Assembly (NCBI GenBank): GCA_910574915.1
Contig: CAJTCR010000004.1
Span: 62,001 to 126,000, forward strand
Direction of reading: 5' to 3'
Length of the DNA stretch: 64,000 nucleotides
Origin: Eubacteriaceae bacterium
GTDB lineage: Bacteria; Bacillota; Clostridia; Lachnospirales; Lachnospiraceae
The first letter of the stretch is position 1; each line of letters begins with the position of its first letter. The notes under the pieces were generated by a model. It was not told the origin of the DNA. It saw only the letters and a list, made by a program, of their open reading frames with translations, and ran no database searches. The position numbers were made by a program, and so were the translations under genes. Shown here piece by piece: positions 44,279-53,369 of this stretch.

Positions 44279-44305
44279 ATTTTTTATCTGTTTTTTAAAG
44301 ACTGA

Positions 44306-45451
44306 CTATAATCCTTTATTCTCATGCAATGTATTTTTTAAAATGGAAAGATCTTGGCATTTCCTCGCATATATTTTTTCTAATTCCTGCTTTTTTAGGA
44401 TCGTATTATCATATTGTAGCTGGATATTTTCTGGCATAACATTTCCCTGTCTGCTGTATTCGTTCTTAAGCTCATCTAAAATCTTCTGACGCCGCAATAT
44501 CCTGTTTTGGATTTTTTGAATCGTATCCTCCAATACTGCAATTTTCTCTGATAAAGAACCTCCATGATTGCTTATCTCCCGATTCACCAAATCTGATTTT
44601 TCCAAACCAATCACTTCATCTACAGCACTTTTATCAATCGGATTTTCATTCATTTTATTATAAGTGTGTATAAAACCATGCATGGAATACATATGAAACT
44701 CCTGATTTGTTTCTACATAAAACTCTTTTCTAAGTTCTGTTCTTGGCCCAATGGTTTTTCCTTTTACAATATTCCACCAGTCTGGCTTCTGGTCATGCGT
44801 CACATAAACAATCCCTGTCTTTTTTTCCTTTGCGTATGACATGATCTGTTTCCAGATAATCAAGTCGCCATATGCATTATGATCATCTGTGGGACTGTTT
44901 TTCTTTTTATCATCCTTAAATCCTGGAGGAACAGACTTCTCATATCGATTCTTTCCTTCTTCTTTTAATTTATTTAATTCAGTTTCATCCATCGGGCTTC
45001 CTACTCTGCCATCAAAGATCGTCAATATTTTTTCTAATATTTCATCTTCTTCTGCACTCACCACAAGCAAATTCGTATCTTTGTTATGATCCAGCCACTT
45101 AAATAAATATCTTTGTAAATCAGAAATCTCTTCATCATTCGAAGTCAAGCGCAAAATTTCCACAGCTTTACCTGTAAAACTGTCTATTTCTTTTTTAAAT
45201 TGATCATATCTTAAAACCGTTTCATAAATTACTTCGCAACGTCTATTCATATATTCAACTGCTACCTGATATGGAATCCATACTCTGTCTTTAAAATTTT
45301 CAAAAGCTTCCAATAAAGAATTCCTTGTTTTTGCAGAATATCTATATAAATTTAATAACACATTTGTATCAAATACAAAAACTGCTTCTTTCCATAATGC
45401 TGATTTTTCTTTATTTGTTGGTTCTATAAACTCTTTAATCGTGTTTCTCAT
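44306..45451 (-). CDS. PIN_8 domain (PIN-like) protein
   Basis: The N-terminal 250 residues form a PIN-type nuclease fold: VFVFDTNVLLNLYRYS (first aspartate, residue 28), PYQVAVEYMNRR (glutamate), DHNAYGDLIIWKQIMSYA and GIVYVTHDQKPDWW (later acidic residues). The C terminus (280-381) is a coiled coil. PIN_8 proteins are RNase-like and are often found in defence islands. It follows the GTG-started gene at 45464 by 12 bases, forming a two-gene unit. Site ggagagc. Confidence 0.8.
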   Translation of the reverse strand: MRNTIKEFIEPTNKEKSALWKEAVFVFDTNVLLNLYRYSAKTRNSLLEAFENFKDRVWIPYQVAVEYMNRRCEVIYETVLRYDQFKKEIDSFTGKAVEILRLTSNDEEISDLQRYLFKWLDHNKDTNLLVVSAEEDEILEKILTIFDGRVGSPMDETELNKLKEEGKNRYEKSVPPGFKDDKKKNSPTDDHNAYGDLIIWKQIMSYAKEKKTGIVYVTHDQKPDWWNIVKGKTIGPRTELRKEFYVETNQEFHMYSMHGFIHTYNKMNENPIDKSAVDEVIGLEKSDLVNREISNHGGSLSEKIAVLEDTIQKIQNRILRRQKILDELKNEYSRQGNVMPENIQLQYDNTILKKQELEKIYARKCQDLSILKNTLHENKGL

Positions 45452-45463
45452 ACATGCTCTCCA

Positions 45464-46138
45464 TCAATATACAGCAAGTAACTCTAACCCCAAATAATCT
45501 TCTTTTACATTAACAACTTCAAATTCCTCTTTCATTTCTGATGAAACCTGTTTTCTTAATTCCCGGTTAAATCCTAAAAAATCTTTATAAATGTCAAATA
45601 CAACAAGAGGCTTATCTTTATAATATCTGCGAGAGTCCAGCCTTGCAATAATCGTTACATCTTTTCCTTCATAGTCCTCTAATTCTTCATAATGAATCTG
45701 TAAATTTTCCTGTTCTGCCTTTCCAATCCCCATCCAATAGTCACACTCACTGCCTAATTCACAAAAAATTGGTATCTTCATTTTTGCATTTTTTAAAGCA
45801 AGATTCAAGATCTCCTGCTCTTCCTCTTCTTTTGCATGTACATCTTTGATAAAACAGGGTTTATACAGATCCATTAGCTGAATCATGTCAAACTGTTCTG
45901 GAACATAGATCTCTCCAATCACCTTTATAATCGACGAGATTCTTACGTCTTTTATCCTAACTTCCTGATTCCCGCTGGTAAAATCTATATAATCATCTCT
46001 TTCCCGCAATAATTTTTCAAACTGTTCACATTCCAATAAATAATTTGCCTGCGTATTTCCTTCCACCTTTTTCCCAAGCATATAGGCAGTATACTGGTCG
46101 ATCTTTTTCTTATTAAAAAATATCAAATTTTCAAACAC
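45464..46138 (-). CDS. DUF6414-like protein paired with PIN_8
   Basis: The 224-residue protein starts at GTG (46136-46138) with gaggtgaa upstream. Its pattern (FFNKKKIDQYTAYMLGKK, FEKLLRERDDYIDFTSG, SIIKVIGEIYVPEQFDMIQL) resembles DUF6414 proteins, which lack a known activity. The assignment is from memory of pattern and is uncertain. It is transcribed first, ahead of the PIN_8 nuclease, so it could be its regulator or sensor. Confidence 0.5.
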   Translation of the reverse strand: MFENLIFFNKKKIDQYTAYMLGKKVEGNTQANYLLECEQFEKLLRERDDYIDFTSGNQEVRIKDVRISSIIKVIGEIYVPEQFDMIQLMDLYKPCFIKDVHAKEEEEQEILNLALKNAKMKIPIFCELGSECDYWMGIGKAEQENLQIHYEELEDYEGKDVTIIARLDSRRYYKDKPLVVFDIYKDFLGFNRELRKQVSSEMKEEFEVVNVKEDYLGLELLAVY

Positions 46139-46276
46139 TTAATTCACCTCTTTTTCGCTTCTTCCATTTATGTACGCCTTCATACTACCATAATTTCCTT
46201 TATTTATCAAGCTGAAACCAATGATTGCAAAATCAAAGATTCTGACTATTCTAGCAAAAACTCATTTTATTCAGTC

Positions 46277-46305
46277 TTGAATTTTCTCCTTCTTTATTAT
46301 ATGAT
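46277..46305 (+). promoter_or_regulatory. Promoter of pyrBI
   Basis: TTGAAT at 46277-46282 and TATGAT at 46300-46305, 17 bases apart. No attenuator hairpin is evident in the short leader. Confidence 0.6.
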
Positions 46306-46353
46306 TGTAAAAATGCTCCCAAATAGAAAAACCAACAGCAAGGAGGACAACCT

Positions 46354-47274
46354 ATGAAGCACTTACTTAATCCATTGGATTTTTCTGTATCAGAACTGGA
46401 TGATCTGCTGCGGCTCGCCAATGCCATTGAAAAAAATCCTGAAAAATACGCACATGCCTGTGAGGGCAAAAAGCTTGCCACCTGCTTTTACGAGCCAAGC
46501 ACCAGGACAAGGCTCAGCTTTGAAGCTGCTATGTTAAACCTAGGCGGCAGTGTCATTGGATTTGCCAGCAGCGACAACAGCTCTGCGGCAAAAGGAGAAA
46601 GCGTATCCGATACGATCCGCGTGATTTCCTGTTATGCTGATATCTGTGCGATCCGCCACCCAAAGGAAGGCGCTGCATTAGTTGCCAGCAGCCGTTCTTC
46701 GATTCCGGTCATCAATGCAGGCGACGGAGGCCACCAGCATCCGACGCAGACACTTACCGATTTATTAACGATCTATTCTCTCAAAGGCCATTTGGACCAT
46801 TTAAAAGTCGGTCTTTGCGGCGACCTGAAATTTGGCCGCACCGTCCATTCCCTAATCAACGCCCTGATCCGTTATCCTGCCATTGAATTTGTACTAATCT
46901 CGCCAGAAGAGCTGCGCGTGCCTGGCTATATCCGCGAAGACGTATTAGACGCCAACCACATCCCTTACAAAGAAGTGGAACGCTTAGAAGACGCGATGGC
47001 TGACCTTGACCTGTTATATATGACACGTGTGCAAAAAGAACGGTTTTTCAATGAGGAAGACTACATACGCATGAAAGATTTTTATATCTTAGACAAGGCA
47101 AAAATGAAGCTCGCCTCAAAGGATATGCTGGTGCTCCACCCGCTCCCGCGTGTCAACGAAATATCCGTAGAAGTCGACGACGACCCAAGGGCCGTCTATT
47201 TCAAGCAGGCGCAATACGGCGTCTATGTCCGCATGGCGCTCATACTGACCTTGCTTGACATCCACATCCAGTAA
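46354..47274 (+). CDS. pyrB: Aspartate carbamoyltransferase, catalytic chain
   Basis: The 306-residue protein carries the carbamoyl-phosphate motif STRTRLSFE (near residue 50), HPTQTLTDL (near 132), [12 protein letters not shown] and the aspartate-binding HPLPR near 268. It condenses carbamoyl phosphate with aspartate in pyrimidine synthesis. pyrI follows after 18 bases, so the enzyme is of the class B regulated type. Site aaggagga. Confidence 0.97.
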   Translation: MKHLLNPLDFSVSELDDLLRLANAIEKNPEKYAHACEGKKLATCFYEPSTRTRLSFEAAMLNLGGSVIGFASSDNSSAAKGESVSDTIRVISCYADICAIRHPKEGAALVASSRSSIPVINAGDGGHQHPTQTLTDLLTIYSLKGHLDHLKVGLCGDLKFGRTVHSLINALIRYPAIEFVLISPEELRVPGYIREDVLDANHIPYKEVERLEDAMADLDLLYMTRVQKERFFNEEDYIRMKDFYILDKAKMKLASKDMLVLHPLPRVNEISVEVDDDPRAVYFKQAQYGVYVRMALILTLLDIHIQ

Positions 47275-47292
47275 ACCAAAGGAGGACAAAAA

Positions 47293-47742
47293 ATGCTAAA
47301 TATCAGCGGAATCCAAGAAGGCTTTGTATTAGACCATATCCAGGCAGGCATGAGTTTCCAGATCTACCACGATCTAAAGCTCGACCGCCTGGACTGCTGC
47401 GTGGCGATTATAAAAAATGCCAAAAGCAATAAAATGGGAAAAAAAGACATTATTAAAGTAGAGTGCCCCATCGACGCCTTAGACCTTGAGATCCTCGGAT
47501 TTATCGATCATAATATTACCGTAAACATTATTAAAAACGACAACATCTTTGAAAAACGACAACTGTCTCTTCCAAAAGAAGTAAAAAATGTAATCCGTTG
47601 CAAAAACCCGCGCTGCATCACATCGATCGAGCAGGAATTAGACCAGATTTTTGTACTGACCGATACCGAAAAGCAGGTGTACCGCTGCAAATATTGCGAA
47701 ACAAAGTTCAAAGGAAAGCGTAAGCTTACAAGCCTGAAATAG
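47293..47742 (+). CDS. pyrI: Aspartate carbamoyltransferase, regulatory chain
   Basis: The 149-residue protein begins MLNISGIQEGFVLDHIQAGM and has the nucleotide-binding N domain (IKVECPIDALDLEILGFID). The zinc domain has four cysteines (CKNPRCI and CKYCETKF). It confers CTP/ATP control on PyrB. Site aaaggagga. Confidence 0.96.
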   Translation: MLNISGIQEGFVLDHIQAGMSFQIYHDLKLDRLDCCVAIIKNAKSNKMGKKDIIKVECPIDALDLEILGFIDHNITVNIIKNDNIFEKRQLSLPKEVKNVIRCKNPRCITSIEQELDQIFVLTDTEKQVYRCKYCETKFKGKRKLTSLK

Positions 47743-47777
47743 CGCAAATTTAAAAAATAAGGGGATACCGAAAAAAG

Positions 47778-47879
47778 GCAGTAGCCCATAAGGAATACCA
47801 ACTGCTGAACAGGATTTAGGGCTATGACCTTGAGGGAACCACCCAGACGGCAGACACTCAATTTGAGGTAGCGGTATGA
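47778..47879 (+). pseudogene. Response-regulator remnant upstream of the histidine kinase
   Basis: One frame reads AVAHKEYQLLNRI, a stop (TAG 47817-47819), then GYDLEGTTQTADTQFEVAV and a TGA that overlaps the kinase ATG in an ATGA junction. KEYQLL and GYDLEG-TQTxDTQ are the flanking parts of an OmpR-type DNA-binding domain with the middle lost. The preserved ATGA coupling to the kinase indicates a former response-regulator gene. Confidence 0.5.
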
Positions 47880-48952
47880 GATTAAAGGATAATTTTACGT
47901 TTCGTACAGTCCGCAAAAAGATACTAATGGTTTCTAAACTGGCTGGTATTCTGCTTATCCTTTCATACATCCTTTCGACCAAGTTAGAAATTGAGCCTGA
48001 TATTTCACTTGCCATTTGGTTTGCCTTTGTGATTGCCATTGTCCTTGTTGTCGATTTTTTAATGGGGCACTTTATTTCAAATCCCATTTCGAAACTCAAT
48101 CAAACAGCCCGGAAGATGGCAAAGCTGGATTTTTCCGCCCCATGCACAATTACAACCAATGACGAATTTGGGGAATTAGCCGTAAGCCTCAATACGATGG
48201 CTGATAATCTGCAACAGACACTTGCAAAATTGGAAGCGGCTAATATACAGCTTGAAAAAGATGTTGAGCAGGAGCGGCGGTTACTGACCGAGCGCAAAGA
48301 GCTGACAGACCAACTTTCCCATGAAATGAAAACTCCGCTGGGCATTATCCGCGCCTATGCCGAGGGTTTGCAGGACGAACCTGACGAGGACAAAAAGCAG
48401 AAATATGCAAAGATCATCCTAATGGAAACAGAACGAATGAGCGGACTGATCACAACTCTTTTAGATTTATCCGCTTTGGAAACCGGGGCTTCCCGGCTGA
48501 TCCCGGAACGGTTTGACTTCGTAGAATTTCTGGAAACTGTCGCCGGGCGGCTATTGATCGACGTGCCAAACGCCAATTTTGAACTGCATTATGAACTTCC
48601 TGAGCACAAAGCTTACGTCTATACGGATAAGACCCGTATGGAGCAGGTTTTAGACAACCTAATCGTCAACGCAAAGAAAAACGTCCAGCCAGGAGGGACT
48701 TTGAAATTATCCCTGCTGGAACAGTCTGGCGTATTGCACTTTTCCATCTACAATCAAGGCACCAAAATTCCACAGGAAAACTTGTCAAAAATCTGGACAA
48801 AATTCTACCGGGACAGCAATTCCAAATACAGCGGTTCCGGGCTGGGGCTTGCTATTGTTGCACAAATTCTGTCCATGCAGGAATTGGACTTCGGCGTAAA
48901 AAATTGTTCCGATGGCGTGGAGTTTTATTTTTCTGTTTCAACCGTCAGTTAG
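47876..48952 (+). CDS. Sensor histidine kinase
   Basis: The 358-residue protein has two N-terminal membrane helices (residues 18-35 and 42-62), a HAMP linker (NPISKLNQTARKMAKLDFSA), the H-box DQLSHEMKTPLGIIRAYAEG, an N-box variant (LDNLIVNAKKNV) and the G2 box SGSGLGLAIVAQIL. The short extracellular loop fits the bacitracin/lantibiotic-sensing kinases located by ABC exporters. Its own response regulator is only a remnant, so either it signals to a distant partner or the island is inactive. Site gaggtag. Confidence 0.88.
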   Translation: MRLKDNFTFRTVRKKILMVSKLAGILLILSYILSTKLEIEPDISLAIWFAFVIAIVLVVDFLMGHFISNPISKLNQTARKMAKLDFSAPCTITTNDEFGELAVSLNTMADNLQQTLAKLEAANIQLEKDVEQERRLLTERKELTDQLSHEMKTPLGIIRAYAEGLQDEPDEDKKQKYAKIILMETERMSGLITTLLDLSALETGASRLIPERFDFVEFLETVAGRLLIDVPNANFELHYELPEHKAYVYTDKTRMEQVLDNLIVNAKKNVQPGGTLKLSLLEQSGVLHFSIYNQGTKIPQENLSKIWTKFYRDSNSKYSGSGLGLAIVAQILSMQELDFGVKNCSDGVEFYFSVSTVS

Positions 48953-48966
48953 ACCGTGTTTTCTAT

Positions 48967-49002
48967 AAACGGCTCTGCTTTTACTCAAAAGCAGGGCCGT
49001 TT
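48967..49002 (+). terminator. Terminator between kinase and ABC exporter genes
   Basis: Arms aaacggctctgctttt and aaaagcagggccgttt pair with one G-T wobble around a four-base loop, then cattttga. The ABC genes therefore need their own promoter. Confidence 0.7.
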
Positions 49003-49013
49003 CATTTTGAAGA

Positions 49014-49057
49014 TTTCACGCCGATTTCACACCGACCTCACGCCGACTTCACCGCAT
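49014..49057 (+). promoter_or_regulatory. Four tandem 11-base direct repeats, probable response-regulator sites
   Basis: tttcacgccga, tttcacaccga, cctcacgccga and cttcaccgcat follow each other without gaps at 49014, 49025, 49036 and 49047. An 11-base period on one face of the helix is the usual layout for OmpR-family regulators. They lie just upstream of the ABC exporter genes. Confidence 0.7.
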
Positions 49058-49118
49058 TTTCATAAGCTTACCTCAACAAGAGGGCAGGCAGCTTTCGCAG
49101 ACAAAGGAGGTAATTTTT

Positions 49119-49187
49119 ATGACGTTTTTAGGTTTGATCAGGAAAAGAAAAAACAGCACGGGAAATGGGGTGATGATAAATGATTGA
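49119..49187 (+). CDS. Short 22-residue leader ORF before the ABC ATPase
   Basis: A perfect site aaaggagg (49103-49110) lies eight bases before ATG at 49119. The peptide MTFLGLIRKRKNSTGNGVMI-ND ends eight bases inside the ABC ATPase gene, so the two are likely translationally coupled. Either a leader peptide or a small membrane-associated peptide; no family recognised. Confidence 0.5.
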   Translation: MTFLGLIRKRKNSTGNGVMIND

Positions 49188-50028
49188 AGTAAAGAATTTG
49201 ACTTTCTCCTACGACAAAGACAAACAAGCGCTGCACGGTCTGGACTTCACTGTGGAAGACGGGGAAATCTTTGGCTTTCTGGGGCCGAATGGCTCCGGGA
49301 AATCAACGACTCAAAAAATCCTGACCGGGATTTTGAAAGGCCACGGCGGCAAGGTGTCCCTGTTTGGACAGGACATTTCTGCGGCGCATACGCAGGAGTT
49401 TTTTCAGAAAATTGGGGTTTTGTTTGAGTTTCCCTATCTGTACGCCAATCTGAGTGCCGTAGATAATCTCAAATATTTTTCTTCGTTTTATCCAAAGGAG
49501 CAACTGCGGGGTATAGAAGAAGTTTTGGAGGAATTGGAGTTTAAGGCTGACTTCTTAAAAAAGCCCGTTTCTTCCTATTCAAAGGGGATGCGGCAGCGGG
49601 CAAGCATGGCACGGGCGCTGATCAGCAATCCCAAATTGCTGTTTTTGGACGAACCGACCAGCGGGCTTGACCCGTCCGGCGCTGTCTTGTTCCGTAAAAT
49701 CATTGAAAAAGAACGCAAGAAAGGCACAACGGTATTTTTAACGACCCACAATATGCTGGATGCCGATCTGCTGTGTAGCCGGGTGGCATTTATCGCGGAT
49801 GGCGAAATCAAGGCACTGGACACTCCAAGAAGCTTAAAAGAGCAAGGCAGCAATCACTGTGTTGTAATTGACTATCTGTATCAGGGGCGGCGGGAAGAAA
49901 AAATAATTGGGGTATCGGAGTTGGAGGCAGGCATCCCCTTTGTACATGACGAGATTATCCGTATCCATTCCCAGGAGCCGACGTTGGAGGATATATTTAT
50001 CCAATACACAGGAAGGGGGCTGTCTTGA
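49180..50028 (+). CDS. ABC transporter ATP-binding protein (exporter type)
   Basis: The 282-residue protein has Walker A GPNGSGKSTT (residue 36 on), signature SSYSKGMRQRASMARALI, Walker B LLFLDEPTSGLDP and the H-loop TTHNM. The type is that of CcmA/antimicrobial-peptide exporters. It couples to the two permease genes that follow and overlap. Expression is probably controlled by the direct repeats at 49014-49057. Confidence 0.93.
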   Translation: MIEVKNLTFSYDKDKQALHGLDFTVEDGEIFGFLGPNGSGKSTTQKILTGILKGHGGKVSLFGQDISAAHTQEFFQKIGVLFEFPYLYANLSAVDNLKYFSSFYPKEQLRGIEEVLEELEFKADFLKKPVSSYSKGMRQRASMARALISNPKLLFLDEPTSGLDPSGAVLFRKIIEKERKKGTTVFLTTHNMLDADLLCSRVAFIADGEIKALDTPRSLKEQGSNHCVVIDYLYQGRREEKIIGVSELEAGIPFVHDEIIRIHSQEPTLEDIFIQYTGRGLS

Positions 50029-51023
50029 TGTTCAAAAGCCTTTGTTTTCTATTAAAAAAGGATTGCCGGATGATGGTTTCTGGAAAATTCTTCCTTATGT
50101 CGTTGGGATTTTTGGTTCTTTACACTCTGTATGTGAACTTTGGATATATCAAATTCATGAACGCCAGCCTATACAACGTGTACCTGTATGACCCAGAAGG
50201 AACACAGACAACGGTCTCCACGCTGGTTCAGCAAGTTTCTTCAAAAGAAGCACTTGACGCAGTTTTGCTTGATGATACCAATGGCGTCGGCATTGATGCC
50301 AGCAGCGGGCAGCCACAGCTTGTATTTTATAAGGGAACACAAAATGCTGACCGCCACCGTGCCGACTACGCGCTTTCTCTCCTGCAACCGTCAGGGAATG
50401 ATAGCGCCGAGTTGATTGGCTGCCATACACCAGAGCAAAAGGCAAGGAAAGAGATCACCTGTGAACTGCTGTTTTTTGAAATTGCCGCTGTCGGATTTTT
50501 AGGGATTGCTGCTGTATTGTTCAAAGAAAAGAGTATGGGCGTTATCCGTGTCCATGCCATTCTACCCTTACAAAAAAACCTGTTTATCCTGTCCAAACTG
50601 GCAATCTTCCTGCTGTCCGATCTTGCCTTTGCAATATTGCTTACTGTGCTGAATGTCGGACTGGCTGATACCGCATCGATATTGCCTGCGGTGTTGCTCC
50701 AAACGGCACTCCTGTCCTTAATTATGGCATTGACCGGACTGGTCTGCGCCCTGCTTTTAAAAGACTTTCGGCAGTTTACATTGGCATATCTTTTCATTGC
50801 CATTTTTGTAGCAACCCCAGTGTTTTTGTCTGCAAATACGGCGGTCAAATTAGACTGGATTTCCTTTCATCCATTTTATCATATTTATATGGGCCTGAAA
50901 AATGCTTACTTTGGAACTCCCTCGCATCGTGTTGTCTATTATTTGGGATGCCTGGCTGCCATCGCGGTATTACTTGCCGGCGTACAGCGTGTGTTCCAAA
51001 GAGAAATGGGAAAGGAGGGCTGA
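50028..51023 (+). CDS. ABC-2 type permease, first subunit
   Basis: ATG at 50028 overlaps the ATPase stop (TGATG). The 331-residue protein has a membrane helix near residues 18-40, a 110-residue extracellular part, then five helices (LLFFEIAAVGFLGIAAVLF, ILSKLAIFLLSDLAFAILL, LLSLIMALTGLVCALLL, FTLAYLFIAIFVATPVFL and the last). This is the ABC-2 exporter form. Substrate unknown. Confidence 0.82.
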   Translation: MFKSLCFLLKKDCRMMVSGKFFLMSLGFLVLYTLYVNFGYIKFMNASLYNVYLYDPEGTQTTVSTLVQQVSSKEALDAVLLDDTNGVGIDASSGQPQLVFYKGTQNADRHRADYALSLLQPSGNDSAELIGCHTPEQKARKEITCELLFFEIAAVGFLGIAAVLFKEKSMGVIRVHAILPLQKNLFILSKLAIFLLSDLAFAILLTVLNVGLADTASILPAVLLQTALLSLIMALTGLVCALLLKDFRQFTLAYLFIAIFVATPVFLSANTAVKLDWISFHPFYHIYMGLKNAYFGTPSHRVVYYLGCLAAIAVLLAGVQRVFQREMGKEG

Positions 51024-51025
51024 AT

Positions 51026-52012
51026 ATGATAGGTTTACGTTACCAACTAAAAAGCGTACTGCATGACAAGTTTTGTGTGATGACCTTTCTTTTACCTATT
51101 GTCGTTGCGGCAGCTTTGCATTTTGTCGGCGCAATCGACTTTTCTGCGCTGGGCGAGCTGCATTTTGGTGTTCTCAAAGGCGATTTGCCGGCACAAACCA
51201 TTACATGGCTAAAACGCTATGGCTCGGTGACAGCTTATCCGACGGCAGAAGAACTGGCGGACAAAATCAAAGAGCCTTCTACAAATCTAATCGGTGTGAA
51301 AGCTGACGGAGACAGCATCAAAACAATTCTTTCCGGCGACGAGTTGGATATATTTCGCCAAACCGCTGACACGCTCCCTGACCTATACGAACAGCGAAAT
51401 ACCGCTGGACAGACACAGGTACGCATTTTAGAGCGTCCCAATGTGATGGCTGAATTTCAAGATATGTTTATTGCTGTTACATTGATTGTCGCTATGTTTA
51501 TGGGATGCACCTTTAACGCAATGAACATGATTTCTGAAAAGGAGGACGGCGTTGCGTTTATCAACGAGATTTTGCCAATGACGAAGAGCCAATATATTAT
51601 GCAAAAGCTCTTTGTTGGATTTATCTGCGGTTGCTTGTCCTCCATTCTTACGGTTTGTATCTGCTTTCGGCTTTCTTTGCAAAATGCGGCTCTTATGCTG
51701 GTGCTTATTGTACTTTCCGCATTTGTTGCAGCATTGACAGGCGTATTCATTGGCAGAGCTTCCAGCGGGCTGATGGTTGGCGTTGGTTATATCAAGATCG
51801 TTATGCTGCTGTTTATCGCTGTACCAATCTTGAGCTTTCTTTTAGAAATAAGCCAGCCGCTTCTTTCCACAGTCTGCTACCTTGTCCCCTCGCAGGCGAC
51901 ATTCGAGGGGATTATGGCATTGTCAGCCGGCAGCGGAACAGCGGCAGTAAAAGATATTTTTATTCTTGCCGTTCATTGTTTGCTCTGGTTTTTGCTCTAT
52001 ATATTTATTTGA
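51026..52012 (+). CDS. ABC-2 type permease, second subunit
   Basis: Start at 51026 (MIGLRYQLKSVLHDKFCVMT) is set by the site aaaggaggg and lies two bases after the previous stop; the longer frame overlaps it. The 328-residue protein parallels the first subunit in layout: one helix, an extracellular part, then MFIAVTLIVAMFMGCTF and four more helices. Together with the ATPase it forms one exporter. Confidence 0.82.
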   Translation: MIGLRYQLKSVLHDKFCVMTFLLPIVVAAALHFVGAIDFSALGELHFGVLKGDLPAQTITWLKRYGSVTAYPTAEELADKIKEPSTNLIGVKADGDSIKTILSGDELDIFRQTADTLPDLYEQRNTAGQTQVRILERPNVMAEFQDMFIAVTLIVAMFMGCTFNAMNMISEKEDGVAFINEILPMTKSQYIMQKLFVGFICGCLSSILTVCICFRLSLQNAALMLVLIVLSAFVAALTGVFIGRASSGLMVGVGYIKIVMLLFIAVPILSFLLEISQPLLSTVCYLVPSQATFEGIMALSAGSGTAAVKDIFILAVHCLLWFLLYIFI

Positions 52013-52031
52013 ATATTTATCCACTCCATAG

Positions 52032-52065
52032 AAAATCCGTCGCAGGAATCACTGCGGCGGATTTT
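52032..52065 (+). terminator. Terminator of the ABC exporter operon
   Basis: Arms aaaatccgtcgcag and ctgcggcggatttt pair with one G-T wobble and end in tttt on the plus strand. Confidence 0.8.
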
Positions 52066-52080
52066 TTGATATCGCTTATG

Positions 52081-52380
52081 TTACAATAAATAGTCATTCT
52101 CCTTATCAGCTACCTGTAAAACTGCAAGCGTATACTTTGCATAGCCTTCGGCAACAAGTGGCTCTAACTTGCACAAATCCTCTGCTTCTTCATAGCTGCC
52201 GGTCTTTAAAATCACCATGCCCGCAACACCCGGGTAGCCCTGAAATGCGCCGCAAAGCACGATTTTCCCGTTCTCATCCAGTTGCTTTAAATGCCCTACA
52301 TGCCTTTCAATCACAGCCTTTGTCACCTTGTTAAAAGACTTTCCCTTTTGAATCATCATTACATAATACTTTTTTTCCAT
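52081..52380 (-). CDS. YciI family protein
   Basis: Start at 52380 (MEKKYYVMMIQKGKSFNKVT) has ggaggtttg. The 99-residue ferredoxin-like fold protein keeps the family histidine in HVGHLKQLDENGKIVLCGAF and the DP/EP-like step (LCKLEPLVAEGYAKY). Function of such proteins is mostly unknown, possibly chlorohydrolase-like. It lies 37 bases after a WYL regulator that reads in the same direction. Confidence 0.85.
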   Translation of the reverse strand: MEKKYYVMMIQKGKSFNKVTKAVIERHVGHLKQLDENGKIVLCGAFQGYPGVAGMVILKTGSYEEAEDLCKLEPLVAEGYAKYTLAVLQVADKENDYLL

Positions 52381-52416
52381 TGTCAAACCTCCTAAACGAG
52401 CTGATTTCTCACAGCG

Positions 52417-53325
52417 TTATGCATACTGCCCCGCTATAAAAGCCGCCGTTTCTCTTAACATCGTACGTGCCGCTTCCGGTTCCAAAACCTCGACGTACTT
52501 TCCAAAGGACAGCAGATAATGCAGCGTCCAGTGATTGAGTGCAAATGCCGCCTGTACGTAGTAAAAACCATCTTCCCCCAGGCATACCTGGCTTTCCTTA
52601 AACTCGTCAAACAGCCTGTGAGCTATTGCAGGCGAACACTTTAACCGGAACACAAGCAATTCGCTTTCCTCTTTGCACTCCGGCGCAAATGCATCCTCCG
52701 CGGGCAATTCCCGTTCAAACTGCTGCGGCAGTACCCGCACATGCCTCATCCTGGACAGGCGAAAGGTTCTGATTTCTTCTCTAAGACAGCAGTATGCCGT
52801 GATATACCATGCATGGGATTTAAACACAAGGCGCAAAGGTTCGGCTGTTCGTTCCGTTTTTTGGCATTCCGTATTAAAATAGTCGAACGCAATCTGATAC
52901 TTATGAACCGTCGCATACTGCAAATCAAAAAGCTTTCTTTTTTCCTCCTCATCGCTTCCCCAGTAGGAAAAATCTACCTCCAGCCATTTTGTCTCCCGGA
53001 TATTTCGAAAAACCGCCCGCATTTTATCCAACGCCGTCTCTGCATCCGGGTACCTGGCTGCCTGCAAAATTTGCAGCCCCTGGCAGACGCTTTTTTGTTC
53101 CTCTTTGGATAAAACCGAATGATCTATCGTATACCCGTCGAGCAAATAAATACCCCCGCCTGTCCCCTTTGACGAGCATACCGGAATCCCGGCGACCGAC
53201 AGCGTATTGATATCCCGGTAAACCGTCCGTGTCGACACCTGAAAAGCATCGGCTAACTGCTTTGCCGTTACATGCCCGTGGCTGGCAATATAAAATACCA
53301 TCTGCACCAAACGTTCCATCTGCAT
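52417..53325 (-). CDS. YafY/WYL-domain transcriptional regulator
   Basis: ATG at 53325 is preferred over the GTG nine bases upstream because of site aaggag at the right distance. Residues 1-60 are the HTH_11 (HGHVTAKQLADAFQVSTRTV, YRDINTLSVAGIP) and 135-300 the WYL domain (SHAWYITAYCCLREEIRTFR). It has the same plan as the regulator at 34453. A TGACA-N6-TGTCA dyad lies 45 bases upstream at 53370-53385. Confidence 0.88.
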   Translation of the reverse strand: MQMERLVQMVFYIASHGHVTAKQLADAFQVSTRTVYRDINTLSVAGIPVCSSKGTGGGIYLLDGYTIDHSVLSKEEQKSVCQGLQILQAARYPDAETALDKMRAVFRNIRETKWLEVDFSYWGSDEEEKRKLFDLQYATVHKYQIAFDYFNTECQKTERTAEPLRLVFKSHAWYITAYCCLREEIRTFRLSRMRHVRVLPQQFERELPAEDAFAPECKEESELLVFRLKCSPAIAHRLFDEFKESQVCLGEDGFYYVQAAFALNHWTLHYLLSFGKYVEVLEPEAARTMLRETAAFIAGQYA

Positions 53326-53369
53326 TGCACTCACTCCTTCTGCGCAACCTTACTCTACCACATCCAATA

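Noticed and set aside
49014-49057. CRISPR-like array of short repeats
   Set aside because: The 11-base units are directly adjacent with no spacers; they fit a transcription-factor site. No CRISPR array was found anywhere in the window.
48956-49183. 75-codon frame between kinase and ABC ATPase
   Set aside because: It begins inside a terminator hairpin and crosses the direct-repeat operator array. The 22-residue frame with a perfect ribosome site is preferred.
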